From Schistosoma haematobium (Eukaryota > Platyhelminthes > Trematoda > Strigeidida > Schistosomatidae): a stretch of 64,000 nucleotides of DNA. The stretch lies in assembly GCF_000699445.3 (NCBI RefSeq), contig NC_067200.1:6564950-6628949 (forward strand). Direction: 5' to 3'. This document shows positions 22,355 through 32,686 of this stretch, piece by piece (position 1 is the first letter of the stretch; each line of letters begins with the position of its first letter). Both the position numbers and the translations under genes were made by a program. The notes under the pieces are model-generated. The model did no database searches, was not told the origin of the DNA, and saw nothing but the letters and a program-made list of their open reading frames with translations.

Positions 22355-22715
22355 ATTCCACTGCTCGCCACCATTCATCTCTGCTTAAAATGATTAAGAG
22401 TTGAATCATTATCGTGGTAATCCTCACAAGATGTATATATGCCAATAAGAAGCTGATCAATTGCAGTCCTAAACATTAATGGAAAGATCCAAAGAATCCA
22501 ATACAAAATGAATTCAAACTTCATCCTAATACACAAGCTAATGACTTTCTGGAGCCAGTAGCTAAATGAATAACATAATGGTATTTAAAATAAACGGTAC
22601 TAGGTTCGAGTCTCAGATTGAAAGCTAACTCTTCGTTACACGTACATCAGGCTGACGGATTCCGAATAGGACAAAACGTATATCCACTGTCAGCGATCAT
22701 CCATCTCTACCTATA
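22355..22715 (+). mobile_element. Family A partial tandem (about 1.1 units)
   Basis: The ribozyme 3' arm and CCACCATTCATCTCTGCTTA near 22370 recur as ATCATCCATCTCTACCTA near 22702, about 331 bp apart, giving the family A monomer length. Between them lie tail, A box (TAGCTAAATGAATAAC) and B box (GGTTCGAGTCTC). The ribozyme is ruined (CTGACGG, AAAAC). Confidence 0.75.
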
Positions 22716-23085
22716 CTATTAATACTATTACTATTTCTATTGTCTTGATGAATTCATCTCTCTATGCTGATCTATTATAACATTTTGAACTGATAGACAT
22801 ATGTACCTAATTCTACATTGTTGATACACACATACATATATATATCACTTTTGGTCAATTTAACTTATTTTTTATTTATTTAGACAAGAGAATAAAAAAC
22901 AAAAAGAAAATTGCGATAGGAAGAAATAAATTTTGATAAAAAAAATTAAAACAAAAAGAAATAAACAATTAAATATAAATTATTCAATGTTTAAATATTC
23001 CACATGATTGAATTTTTACAAACATTGTGCATCATTTAAAAAATATTGAACAATGAATAATCTCTATCATGAACTGGTTGATTAG

Positions 23086-23554
<469 letters not shown>

Positions 23555-23755
23555 GAATTTAATGATTTTGTTTTAATCAGACATATAAATTGATAACTGA
23601 GTTATTTAATTCGTTGGAAACAAATTGTTTTTTTATACGAATATTCGTCAAGATTAGAACAAATAGTTTGATAGAAATTAGGCGCCGAGTAAATAGAAGT
23701 CATTATATGTGAAAATTCTATTTAAGATAATCTCAGCGATTGAAATTTAAAATAA

Positions 23756-23812
23756 TTCCAATGTTTCGTCCAGCTTACTTATCTGGACATCTTCAGGGTA
23801 ATAATCAAAATC
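23756..23812 (-). ncRNA. Hammerhead-like motif, family G (left arm)
   Basis: Minus strand: CTGAAGA, one extra T, GTCCAGA...CTGGAC stem II, GAAA, then ACAT instead of the ACGT stem III seen on the right arm. Confidence 0.5.
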
Positions 23813-23949
23813 AAAATGATCAAAGAAATATATAGTTTTTTAACAATCATTTTATCCTATTTTACAAAAAATCAACATCCAAAATTGATTGGTTTAACAC
23901 AGTATAAACCTGATTGTTAAAAAGCTATATACTTCTTTGATGATTTTGA

Positions 23950-24000
23950 TTATTACCCTGAAGAAGTCCAGATAAGTTACATGGACGAAACGTTGGAGTG
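23950..24000 (+). ncRNA. Hammerhead-like motif, family G (right arm)
   Basis: CTGAAGA core, one extra A, GTCCA...TGGAC stem II, GAAA, self-complementary ACGT as stem III, and GTT as cleavage triplet. Stem I is short (CC/GG) unless internal loops are allowed. The extra base makes activity uncertain. Confidence 0.5.
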
Positions 24001-24049
24001 ATTTTAAATTTCGATCGCTGAGATTATTTCAACTATAATTTTCACACAT

Positions 24050-24450
24050 AAAATTGTTTGTTTGTTTTTTTTCAAAAAATAAAAATACCCGATTTTTATT
24101 TTATTTATAAATTGATTCCATTATTTTTTTTGTAAAAAATGATACCCCCTCACACACATACACACACACGCACGCGTACACGCCTACATATACATACATG
24201 CATGCATCGTATATTTTGATTATCGTAGTTACTAAAAAACCCCAAAAAACAGAAGAATAATGGTCAGATTAGAAGTTCTGTTTTTTCCTCTTTTGTTAAA
24301 ATCATGATTAACATTATATTTGAGATAAAATGTAAAAATTGTTTTGAACATTATTGAAAAATATTGAGCAGATACACGTATACAACATATATAGATATAC
24401 ATGGATAGATACCCAATTTATTGTCATATGATTGAATTCATAGAACATAT
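24050..24450. other. AT-rich DNA with CA-rich tract
   Basis: CA/CG-rich dinucleotide tract near 24149-24207. Nothing else recognised. Confidence 0.5.
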
Positions 24451-24464
24451 TTCTGTCAATATAT

Positions 24465-24894
24465 ATTGATATTTCACATGCTGAAATCATGAGTCAATTG
24501 AAGCTAGACCAACATGGAAAATCTGGAAGTACCGGACGGCCGTTTCGTCCTAGTATGGGACTCCTCGGCAGTGTGCATTAACGATCCCGCACCCCGTGGG
24601 ATTCGAACCCAGGATCTACTGGTTTCGCGCGCGAGCACTTAACCATTAGACCACCGAGCTGGCATCCAACGGTGTTAGTGTCTAACTTCAACCAATCCAC
24701 GAAGTTGCGCCACCGTACACCATTGTTTTCTGTGAGTTGATATCTCACAACAGAACTGGTTGAACTACACTGGTAATGGCTTCACACTAGAACTCCAGGA
24801 GTATCTCCTGAAGTCAGTCACTAGTGAGTAGTTCATTATTATCAGAATGGGTTTCGTGGAGATTTTTAGAAATTTCACAGGTTGAAATCATGAG
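24465..24894 (-). mobile_element. Family B, just over one tandem unit
   Basis: Minus strand. The tail block (TTTCACA-GCTGAAATCATGAG) appears at both ends, near 24470 and 24873, so the copy exceeds one monomer. A and B boxes are well kept. The ribozyme core is CCGAGGA, a change of the invariant U4, so likely inactive. Confidence 0.75.
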
Positions 24895-24904
24895 TCAATA
24901 TATT

Positions 24905-25300
24905 TAAAATAAATATGTCTATTGAAAGGATTTATGATGATTAATTTTAATTGATAAATTCAATTTATCATAGATTGATCTCAGTTTTTGGTGATTGTGA
25001 AAATTAGATAGAATTGAATAGTGATTTGTTCTTAAGATTCTACTAAGTGGATTTCCATATTATAATGAAATAACTATCTATTGTTTGTTTTTTAGTTATC
25101 AATGGTTCTTAAACTAATATCAATCTGTAATGTGTATAGTAAAGAAAAGAATGAATCAGTAAATTAATAGGTAATAAAGGTTTTGTGTCTAACTTCAAAA
25201 AAAAGTTACAATACTACGTAATTATCTTACAATATCCTCAATAGGTAACAGTTTAAAATCTTACATGAATAAATTCTATTATTTACATTTCCATTGTTCT
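24905..25300. other. AT-rich DNA, nothing recognised
   Basis: No supported feature. Confidence 0.5.
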
Positions 25301-25309
25301 ATACGATAA

Positions 25310-25800
25310 GCCACTCCGCCTGTAACTTTTCCAGAGTTATTGCCGGTCCCAAGCCTGGGTAAAGGAGGAGGGTTGGGCATGGGGTTAGCGTCCCCATCAC
25401 GTAGAAAACTAACTCGCTAAAAAAACACTAACCAGAAAAAATTATTCAAACCATTTCAATTCTGCCCTGGGAGTTAGAAGGTCTTCATTTAGAAGAATTA
25501 TGACGCTTCATGGTGAAAGCCGAGTTCCTTCGGAAGCCACGAGGCCGATGCCCCTTCTAACAACCAGAGCAACAATTTTTATAGGCACATGGAACGTCCG
25601 AATAATGTGGGAGACCGGGAAGACCAGTCAAATAGGAACGGAAATGAGTCATATTACGTCGGGAAATAAAAGCAGATATGGAAAGGATGAATAACAACTG
25701 GAAGGAGCTCGAAAGGATTGCCCAGGACAGGGTTAGATGGCGAATGCTGGTGAGCGGCCTAAGTTCCTTCACGAGGAGTAACAGGCATAAGTAAGTAAGT
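25310..25800 (+). mobile_element. Internally deleted RTE R1 copy (5' end fused to 3' end)
   Basis: The 5' UTR (GGTCCCAAGCCTGGGTAAA onward) leads into the start of the apurinic endonuclease ORF, readable as FIGTWNVRIMWETGKTSQIG near 25580-25640. The sequence then jumps directly to the 3' end of the ORF ([20 protein letters not shown], then [10 protein letters not shown]) and finishes in an AAGTAAGTAAGT tail at 25788-25800. Both natural ends are present but about 2.5-3 kb of endonuclease and reverse transcriptase are missing. Having both ends, it could be moved in trans by an intact element. Confidence 0.8.
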
Positions 25801-25835
25801 ATACGATAAGCGTTTATCAGAAATAATTAAGGTCA

Positions 25836-25960
25836 AGGTAACGATAACGATAAGACGTACTTCTTTTGTATGCATAGCCAAAGCTCTTACCATCCAGAAG
25901 CTTAAACCAGAACTATGCGCACAAAAGAAGCACGTCTTATCGTTATCGTTTATCTGAAAA
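25836..25960. pseudogene. PLE GIY-YIG C-terminal scrap inside a palindrome (P2)
   Basis: The arms GATAACGATAAGACGTACTT (from about 25842) and AAGCACGTCTTATCGTTATC (to about 25949) are inverted copies. Between them the plus strand reads IAKALTIQKLKPELCAQKKH, the conserved end of the P2 PLE protein seen at 26750-26810 and 62770-62845. The arrangement looks like the snap-back ends seen in the ribozyme repeats. Confidence 0.6.
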
Positions 25961-25964
25961 TCTA

Positions 25965-26570
25965 AACGTTTTTAAGTTCAATTATCGTTGGAAAAAAAAA
26001 TTCAACAATCTTTATAAACTACTTATACTAACATCGGTTATATTAAACAAGTTCATCATTAAATTTTAGTAGTATCATCTATTTTATAAAGATAAATATT
26101 GTCAACATAATGTATGTTTCTTAAATTAATTATTTTAGAAAATAATAAACCTAATAATGGTCATATTGTCGGTGAGTTATACAAACTTCAATGAAACATC
26201 TGCTATGCTAATTCATAATGTTTCATTTATTACTATAAATGTAAATAGACATTACTATTATTATTAGGCAAAATAAAGTTGAAACGACTGATACTCTTAT
26301 CTTTTGTTCAGCATTAGAATACTTCAATCAGATGAAATAACTTCAATTAGAAAAATGATCTAAAATAAATAAGAACTAGATAAGTGTTTGATTTAATTAA
26401 GATCAAGGATCAAATCTAGAATGCGCATATTTTTAATTGAATCTATGGGGTGTTTAAATGAACTAATGATTCTTTTGTACTTGTTGAATGCTTAATTTTG
26501 AATTCTAAATACAGTACATTCATTTGTTTCATGCAATTGGTTCCCTTTATGAATTTAAATAGAACAAGAA
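25965..26570. other. AT-rich DNA, nothing recognised
   Basis: No supported feature. Confidence 0.45.
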
Positions 26571-26576
26571 CAAACA

Positions 26577-26840
26577 TTGATGCAGAATAGTATAAATTCA
26601 TATTATTTCGAGGTTTCTTGTCATCTGCAAGGGACTAAAGCTTTTAACAGTGTAATAGCTTTGCATCTACTTGACACCGGGCATATCGTCGATATTATGA
26701 ACACGTTTAAAATTATCAATAGACAAAGAACTACTACTACCACTCTCCGCTTTGTTGAAGCCATTGCAATTAAGAAACTGAAACCGGACTTATGCATTCA
26801 AAAAGAGACTTTAATAAACTTATCACTACCTTGGTAATCT
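26577..26840 (+). pseudogene. PLE C-terminal (GIY-YIG) fragment, P2 lineage
   Basis: An 86-codon open stretch contains VIALHLLDTGHIVD, then FKIINRQ and RFVEAIAIKKLKPDLCIQKE, ending LINLSLPW-stop. The H-x-L-x-x-TGH and (F/L)EA-x-AI blocks are the C-terminal half of a Penelope-type GIY-YIG endonuclease. The reverse transcriptase and the GIY and YIG motifs are not adjacent, so it is 5'-truncated. The AT-rich stretch with C8 (26912-26919) and CCACCACC tracts downstream to about 27150 may be its 3' UTR. Confidence 0.65.
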
Positions 26841-27420
26841 TTTTGTTTCTGTTTGTTTGTTTTGTGTTTTGATTATTTTATTCATTTACTTATTTTAAGA
26901 TAATTTATACTCCCCCCCCTATTACCTAATTCTTAAAATAAATTTTATTCACACATTTCCACCACCTGATCCTCTTAAATCATCTTAATTTTCCAAACCC
27001 TATTTAATTATTATTACGTAATCTACCTTATGTGTTATTTAATTCCATTAATCTCTACAATTATCACACAATTTATGAACTTCACTAAATTATTACACCA
27101 CCCCCTCTTTTGACCTTTGACCTGTTTCTGGCATATATATAAAGTTATTATTGTAATCAAGTTATTTACACTCATTTATGTCAATTGTTTTCACACTATC
27201 TCCATGTAAAAAATTCTATCACAATTTTGGTTTGTAAGCAGCTGACGAGAAACCTTGAAATATTATACGTTCATACTATTCTTGCTCTATTTACATTCAT
27301 TTGTGGTTATCTAGTACTTCTTGATCCAATTGCATTATATCTAGGATTCTTAGTTCATATTATAATTCAATTAGTTAGAAATATCACAATCTATTATTTT
27401 AAAATCATTACGATGTTATA
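26841..27420. other. AT-rich DNA with C-rich patches; possible PLE 3' UTR
   Basis: Contains isolated CCCCCCCC and CACCACCCCCTC tracts and a TATATATAAAG box near 27135. An 83-codon open stretch at 27185-27436 is strongly hydrophobic but has no family motif; I do not call it. Confidence 0.4.
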
Positions 27421-27422
27421 CA

Positions 27423-27834
27423 TCACAATTGATTGATCACTGGGTGGTGATCAATGTCATGCTTGTCTAGTCCTTATTAGTGCAGATCAAATGCTATCGA
27501 TCATGTTGCAATGTGGCCACCAGTCTAGGTGACTCGACACTGCAGGCACTATGTATTGAGATTTAGATGGTGGTTGGAGTTAGTCAACAGGAAACCCTGG
27601 ACCCGGGTTTCGTGCTACATGGCACTCGTCAGCAAGGTGTACCTGTAATCTTGAAGGAACTGGTACTCCCTGGCGGATTCGATCTCGTGTTACCCAGCTT
27701 CACAGTCAGAGACGTTACCATTGAGCTATCCGAGCCGTGACTAACCTCCTGTAGGACTGAGATGTAATCACAATTGATTGATCACTGGGTGGTGATCAAT
27801 GTCATGCTTGTCTAGTCCTTATTAGTGCAGATCA
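27423..27834 (-). mobile_element. Family C ribozyme SINE, 1.2 tandem units
   Basis: The block starting TCACAATTGATTGATCACTG at 27423 recurs exactly at 27768, 345 bp apart, and the two are identical for about 65 bp. So the insert is one full 345-bp monomer plus a terminal repeat. On the minus strand it has A box (GATAGCTCAATGGTAACG), B box (GATCGAATCC), an intact ribozyme and a tail. Exact terminal redundancy means a tandem or circular template, or very recent tandem duplication. Confidence 0.85.
27594..27638 (-). ncRNA. Hammerhead ribozyme, family C
   Basis: Minus strand: ACCTTG stem I, CTGACGA core, GTGC...GCAC stem II, GAAA, ACCCGGGT stem III, GTC cleavage triplet, CAGGGT stem I partner (six pairs with one wobble). 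The core is fully canonical. Confidence 0.8.
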
Positions 27835-27839
27835 TCATT

Positions 27840-28470
27840 TGTTTATATTTTGAATTTCATTCAAATAATCCAAATCATATATATTCAAGTTAACTAGATC
27901 ATCTTCTTCATTTTTCATCTTCTTTTTTTTTCAAGAAATCAAATTTATGTATAAGATATACATGTTTCTATAGAAATATGTAGACTATTGAAATATATAT
28001 TCAAAAACAAGAATAAAACCAATTTTGTTAGCGAAATATAGATTAGATTAAAGTATACTCAATGTACGATTACGTTAATACACATTGATTAGTTCATTCT
28101 TATCTAATCAGTGCTAGTCGATACTTAGAGAACACTCTAGAAATCTCCTCATGTTAAAACTATAAATATACTAACAATTTTTTTTCCTATTGTACTTTTT
28201 ACTTTCATCTAACCTTGTTATTTGAAATAGAATCTCTTTTCCTGTTCAACTATATTCTGATTTAAGGGACTTGTCAAATGAATTGATATATCCGAGAATA
28301 CTAAGCAATAAGAATAGTTAAGTTATAATAAAAGAGAGAATTATAACAAATTTACACATGAATTTTCATTCATTCTTTTTAGTACGTGATAAAGAGAGAA
28401 TTTCTACTTGAAAAGAAAAAAGAATGAAAAACGAATAAAATTCCCTCCCTCTCTCTCTCTCTCTCTACAG
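27840..28470. other. AT-rich DNA, ends in (CT)n
   Basis: A (CT)n run at 28446-28467. Nothing else recognised. Confidence 0.5.
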
Positions 28471-28474
28471 CAAC

Positions 28475-28486
28475 AACAAAAATAAA
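28475..28486. repeat. Target-site duplication, left copy (AACAAAAATAAA)
   Basis: 12-bp perfect match to 29099-29110. Confidence 0.8.
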
Positions 28487-29098
28487 TTTTTGATTGAGAT
28501 CATGAACCGATTAATGTTAGACCATCACAATTGAAAACCTGGAAGCACTGGACGGCCGTTCCGTCCTATTGTGGGACTCCTCAGCAGTGCGCATCCACGA
28601 TCCCGCGAGCGGGATTCGAACCCAGGGCCTTCGGTCTCGCGCGCGAACGCTTAACCAACTGGACCAATGAGCCGGCATCCAATGGTGATAGTTACTAACA
28701 TCAACCAATCCACGAAATTGCGCGACCAACTTCCATTGTACTGAGGTAGATACCTGTCTCTACCCGACAAGGATTAGCTCCACTGATCACGGCTTCTCAC
28801 TAGAACTCCGAGAATTCCCTCACGAAGCTAGTCACTAGTGAGCACATGTTAATTACTAGTATAGGGGTTGTGGAGATTATTAAGTTTTTGATCCAGTTGG
28901 TTAAGCGTTCGCGCGCGAGACCGAAGGCCCTGGGTTCGAATCCCGCTCGCGGGATCGTGGATGCGCACTGCTGAGGAGTCCCACAATAGGACGAAACGGC
29001 CGTCCAGTGCTTCCAGGTTTTCAATTGTGATGGTCTAACATTAATCGGTTCATGATCTCAATCAAAAACTTAATAATCTCCACAACCCCTATACTAGT
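28487..29098. mobile_element. Family B inverted pair, best preserved (612 bp)
   Basis: A full minus monomer (28487-28889) with tail, ribozyme, B box, A box and upstream body runs back into the tail of a neighbouring unit. It then switches to a plus copy at CCAGTTGGTTAAGC (28890) containing A box, B box, ribozyme and tail to 29098. The arms are near-perfect complements over about 200 bp. The minus ribozyme is damaged (GGAAC), the plus one is perfect. Flanked by a perfect 12-bp duplication. Confidence 0.9.
28965..29010 (+). ncRNA. Hammerhead ribozyme, family B, consensus-perfect
   Basis: GCACTG / CAGTGC stem I, CTGAGGA core, GTCC...GGAC stem II, GAAA, ACGGCCGT, GTC triplet. Sits 30-40 bp after B box GGTTCGAATCCC. 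Confidence 0.85.
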
Positions 29099-29110
29099 AA
29101 CAAAAATAAA
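29099..29110. repeat. Target-site duplication, right copy (AACAAAAATAAA)
   Basis: Perfect partner of 28475-28486. Confidence 0.8.
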
Positions 29111-29425
29111 GCCGAAAAACCATTTTTTCACGTCATAAAACATACCCACATTGACTGATAGATTAAACTTGAAATAAATTATAACTATTCTATGGAACTA
29201 AAAATTGCAAAACAAAGAATTATGTAACAGACCAAATAAATTCCCATATATATTCGACATAAATTAAACTACATTGGCTTCAATAATGGACACAGTATGT
29301 ATAGATATAGTTAATTATTAAATTGCATGACTTAGAGTAAATCATATTAAAGTGATTAATTACGTAATAATAACTTAATGATATGGGTATTTATAATACT
29401 GAAAAAAATTTGAACCATTTGTAAA
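29110..29425. other. AT-rich DNA, nothing recognised
   Basis: No supported feature. Confidence 0.5.
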
Positions 29426-29426
29426 A

Positions 29427-29542
29427 TATAAGCAAAGATGGATAGTGGCTAGCAGTGGAATCCAGGACGCGCGTTTCGTCCTGTTTGGGACTCGTCAGCT
29501 GGATGTACCTGCATCTCAGAGTTGATGTTCACTCTGGGACTC
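29427..29542 (-). mobile_element. Family A truncated copy (ribozyme plus flanks)
   Basis: Minus-strand family A from the post-ribozyme TTTGCTTAT block through the ribozyme to GAGTCCCAGAGTGAAC. It stops at the B box side, so it is a 5'-truncated insertion. Confidence 0.8.
29460..29504 (-). ncRNA. Hammerhead ribozyme, family A
   Basis: ATCCAG / CTGGAT stem I, CTGACGA core, GTCC...GGAC, GAAA, ACGCGCGT, GTC. All elements intact. Confidence 0.85.
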
Positions 29543-29653
29543 GAAAAATAGTTATTGTGTAAATAGTAGTAGTTGTTATTATGTTGTTGTAGTAACTAAT
29601 TGTATAATTTTGTTTAATATTTATTTATATTACTAAAACGTATACTTATTGAA

Positions 29654-29656
<3 letters not shown>

Positions 29657-29720
<64 letters not shown>
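29657..29720. repeat. (TA)n microsatellite
   Basis: About 64 bp uninterrupted TA. Confidence 0.95.
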
Positions 29721-29722
<2 letters not shown>

Positions 29723-29860
29723 TTCCTCAATGGTTAACTGTGTTTTATGCCATTCTGAGATTACTGCCAGTCACATACTCGGATAAACAATCAGAGCTAG
29801 GTATGTGGTGGTAAGGAGTCTTATCATATTTAAAGAAAAATCTTGTTAAAAAGGATATTA

Positions 29861-30276
29861 TTGATTAAAATCAAGAACCGATTGATATTAGATCACTATT
29901 AAAAACCTAAAAGCACTGGATGGCTATTTCTTCCTATTGTGGGACTCCTCAGCAGTATGCATCCACGATCGTGCACCCCGCGAGATTCAAACCCAGGGCC
30001 TTCTGTTTGGCGAGTGAAAGCTCAACCTACTAGACCACTGAGCTAGCATCCAATGGTGTTAATGCCTAACCTCAACCGATCCACGAAATTGAGCGACCAT
30101 CTTCCATTATATTGAGGTACATATCTGTCTCAACCCGACATGGATTAGCTCCACTGGTCACAGCTTCTCACTAGAACTCTGAGAATTACCTCACGAAGCT
30201 AGTCATCAGTGAGCATATGGTTATTATCAGTATAGGGCTGTGGAGTTTATTATGTCATTGATTGAGATCAAGAAAT
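29861..30276 (-). mobile_element. Family B, just over one tandem unit
   Basis: The tail block TTGATT-A-ATCAAGAA occurs at both ends. Decayed A box, B box GATTCAAACCC on the plus strand. The ribozyme has a core CTGAGGA but a broken first stem II pair (GGAAGAAAT). Confidence 0.7.
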
Positions 30277-30279
30277 GAC

Positions 30280-30720
30280 ATTTAATAATTCATATTCGCT
30301 ATAGATGTATATTTCACAAAATTTAGTAGAAAAAACAAGTGGATAATTGTTCTATGCTTCATTGTATCTCAATTGCTGTTTAATAAGCGCTAGTCTGTGT
30401 CAAAAACTATATTAAAATTCAACACATAATTAATTTTGTTCTTTATACATCAATTCCGATGTGAACTTTGTTCTAAGGTTCTAATGAGAATTTATAGCTA
30501 TTGAAGTTGTTTATTTCATGAGTGAGATAGTAACTCACTGGTGAAATTGAATGAGGATGAAGCTAAAAAACAAACTCACCGTATTTGAAAAGAGGATTGT
30601 TTAGTGAGAAATCAATAATGTCAAGATATTGTGTTCATTATAAATTGTGAAAGTTAGCAGTATTCAAACAACTGACGTTTTATTCTAAAGTTGTAAATTA
30701 AAGTATAGCTGTTTTTGCTT
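30280..30720. other. AT-rich DNA upstream of candidate exon
   Basis: No element seen. If the exon at 30736 is real, this is the end of an intron. Confidence 0.4.
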
Positions 30721-30735
30721 CGACTTTTTTTTTAG

Positions 30736-30907
30736 CCTTCGAATCATGTTTATTGAAGAATTGATGAATAAGAAGATATTTGCTTTACCTACTCCTGGAA
30801 TTCAACATCCTACAAAGTGTGAATTGTTAAAATATGGCAAAAAATCACAAGGAGTTAAATTGAATCCGCTCTACAGCATTAAACATGTTAAATCATTCAG
30901 AATATAA
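30736..30907 (+). CDS. Candidate 3'-terminal exon of an unidentified gene
   Basis: A nine-base poly-T tract ending TTTAG (to 30735) looks like a splice acceptor. It is followed by an open frame of 57 codons to TAA at 30905-30907. It reads (LRI)MFIEELMNKKIFALP, then TPGIQHPTKCELLKYGKKS, then QGVKLNPLYSIKHVKSFRI. The codon and residue composition is balanced, unlike the hydrophobic chance frames elsewhere. AATAAA signals follow at about 30941 and 30961, as expected for a 3' UTR. I do not recognise the protein, and I find no upstream exon with certainty because the 5' side is repeats. It could also be a chance frame: 54 codons after the ATG in AT-rich DNA is short. Reading without splicing, the ATG at 30746 would give a 53-residue peptide. 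Confidence 0.35.
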
Positions 30908-30939
30908 CAGTTAAATAGTATTTCATCTAACAGGGATTA

Positions 30940-30966
30940 AAATAAAGTAATATCGTGTTCAATAAA
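30940..30966 (+). promoter_or_regulatory. Two AATAAA polyadenylation signals
   Basis: AATAAAG and AATAAAAG lie 33 and about 54 bp after the stop of the candidate exon. In AT-rich DNA this motif is common, so it is only supporting evidence. Confidence 0.3.
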
Positions 30967-31009
30967 AGATGGCAATCAATTAAAGAACAATTAATCGATG
31001 TTTAAATTT

Positions 31010-31790
31010 CTCATCTATTTAGTGCCCTCTGGATTGTGGGTGATTTTTTTCTTCATGAACTAACGCAAGCGACTACAGTAGAGACCAAATTGACCAGATG
31101 GAGATCGGGCTTATCATCTACTCTGTTCAAATCTTGATGATTAGAGAAGAGAGTTTAACTTAAATTGGCATTGTGGTTGTGACATTGGAGGAAAGTTTCC
31201 TCTTTGGTTACTTGGACAGATTCATCTAGAAGACGCAATGAGGTCTGGCTGGAGCGAATCAGAGCGTGGATCATAAATTGTGCCATATCAAATGCACAGT
31301 GGTCGACACTAAACGTGAGCACGTCGTCCCATGGACGACTTATATGCTGATTTGAATACTCGAAATTCATTTGGCGAAAATAGACGCTAGGTTTGGGGGG
31401 GCCTGGAGCTTTCGATCAGAAACTTCTATGCCTATATGTAATTCTTTTCATATATCAGCATACTGGCAACCGCGTCTCTTTATGTCATTGTGTATATCAC
31501 TGGAATGTGGGTATCTATGACATCAGAATTTGAATATATGCATGGGATATACATGGGATCAGATAAATTTCACATTTCTCCACTGATGAACTTATTAGCA
31601 GCTCATCAGCGCTTTTGGTTGCTTGAAAGCTTCCAAACTTGATAGGCAAGAGATGTCCCTATTTAAACAATTCACCAGTGTCCAGCTATACTGTCAGTTG
31701 AGCTATTTTCTTTGCCTGAAAAGCATCATGGCCTCACCCCCTTTACGAGGTGGGTTACCAAATAAGAAAGGACCTAGTTTCGTCAATATC
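31010..31790. other. Less AT-rich block of unknown origin
   Basis: Composition differs from surroundings (e.g. TGGTCGACACTAAACGTGAGC, GGGGGGGCCTGGAGC). A minus-strand frame of 71 codons (31155-31370; includes HISRPWDDVLTF and LLDESVQVTKEET) is hydrophilic and could be an exon or element fragment, but I recognise no family. I make no functional call. Confidence 0.3.
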
Positions 31791-32002
31791 GAATTAAATT
31801 TTGTAAAATATAATATTATAATCAGAATTTAAGCTGCCAACACATCACTAAATGATTGTCATATTGATTAGTTGTTTAAACTGTAGCAAATTATTTGCAC
31901 CAAATAGGATACAGTTGACAGGAATAAAGTTTAATTGTAGTTTTATTACAAGATACATCACACCAAAGATAAATATATTCAAACTCATTATTAATTAATC
32001 GA

Positions 32003-32215
32003 TTTAAGCTAGACCATTATTTAAAACTTGAAAGTATTAGACATCCGTTTCATTGTAGTATATGATCCTTCAGCAGTACCTATCCACAATCCCATACCAA
32101 ACGGATTCAAACCTATACCCTTTAGTCTCGAATATAAACCTTTAACCTTTAGATCATCAAGTTAACCAGCATCTAATTTCTAACTTCAATCAATCCACAA
32201 TTCCGATCATATTTA
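32003..32215 (-). mobile_element. Family B, old copy
   Basis: AAGCTAGACCATTATTTAAAA, then ribozyme relic (CTGAAGGA with degraded stem II), B box relic (GGATTCAAACC), A-box relic, and AATCAATCCACAATT body. All strongly diverged. Confidence 0.6.
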
Positions 32216-32219
32216 TTTC

Positions 32220-32654
32220 ATACATGCTAAGAATCTTACATATATTTCTCTTCGTTTTTTTTCTTCTTTTAAAGTAGAATACCTTAAAAGGCGTATGCTC
32301 ATTTCACTGCCAATTTTATTTACAATAATTGAATTCTCTCTTTCTATGAGAAAAATGTCTTCAAGAAGTAAAAAAAACAAAAAAACAAATGAATGACAGT
32401 ATGGAAATACTTCGTCTTCTTCTCTTTTACATTCAATAAATTTACCTTGACCTAAATTACTTTAATTTACATACAAATTGTTAAGAGAAACAAAAATACA
32501 AAGTAAATAATAAGTAAATACATAATTTATTTCTTTTTATAATAACTCAAAATAAAAATAGTACTTTAGTAATATCTTCCTTTCTTTTTATACAAAAGAA
32601 AATTTACTCTTAAAAGTTATCATCATCATAATAATTCAATTGAGTAGTATGAAT

Positions 32655-32686
<32 letters not shown>

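Larger units (their letters stand above)
23705..24050. repeat. Inverted pair of an HHR-like repeat (family G)
   Basis: Left arm 23705-23848 and right arm 23912-24050 are near-perfect inverted copies about 140 bp long, with a 63-bp spacer. Each arm contains a hammerhead-like motif. No coding sequence and no tRNA-like boxes are seen. Confidence 0.75.

Noticed and set aside
27185..27436. 83-codon hydrophobic frame as a membrane protein
   Set aside because: Low complexity, AT-driven Ile/Leu/Tyr composition, and its end runs into a family C insertion.
28600..28680. A tRNA gene (A and B boxes look tRNA-like)
   Set aside because: The same head occurs dozens of times fused to a hammerhead and tail, often truncated. 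No full cloverleaf with acceptor stem is supported, so it is a SINE head.
31585..31625. CTGATGA as a hammerhead core
   Set aside because: No GAAA with matching stem II and no cleavage triplet at the right spacing on either strand.
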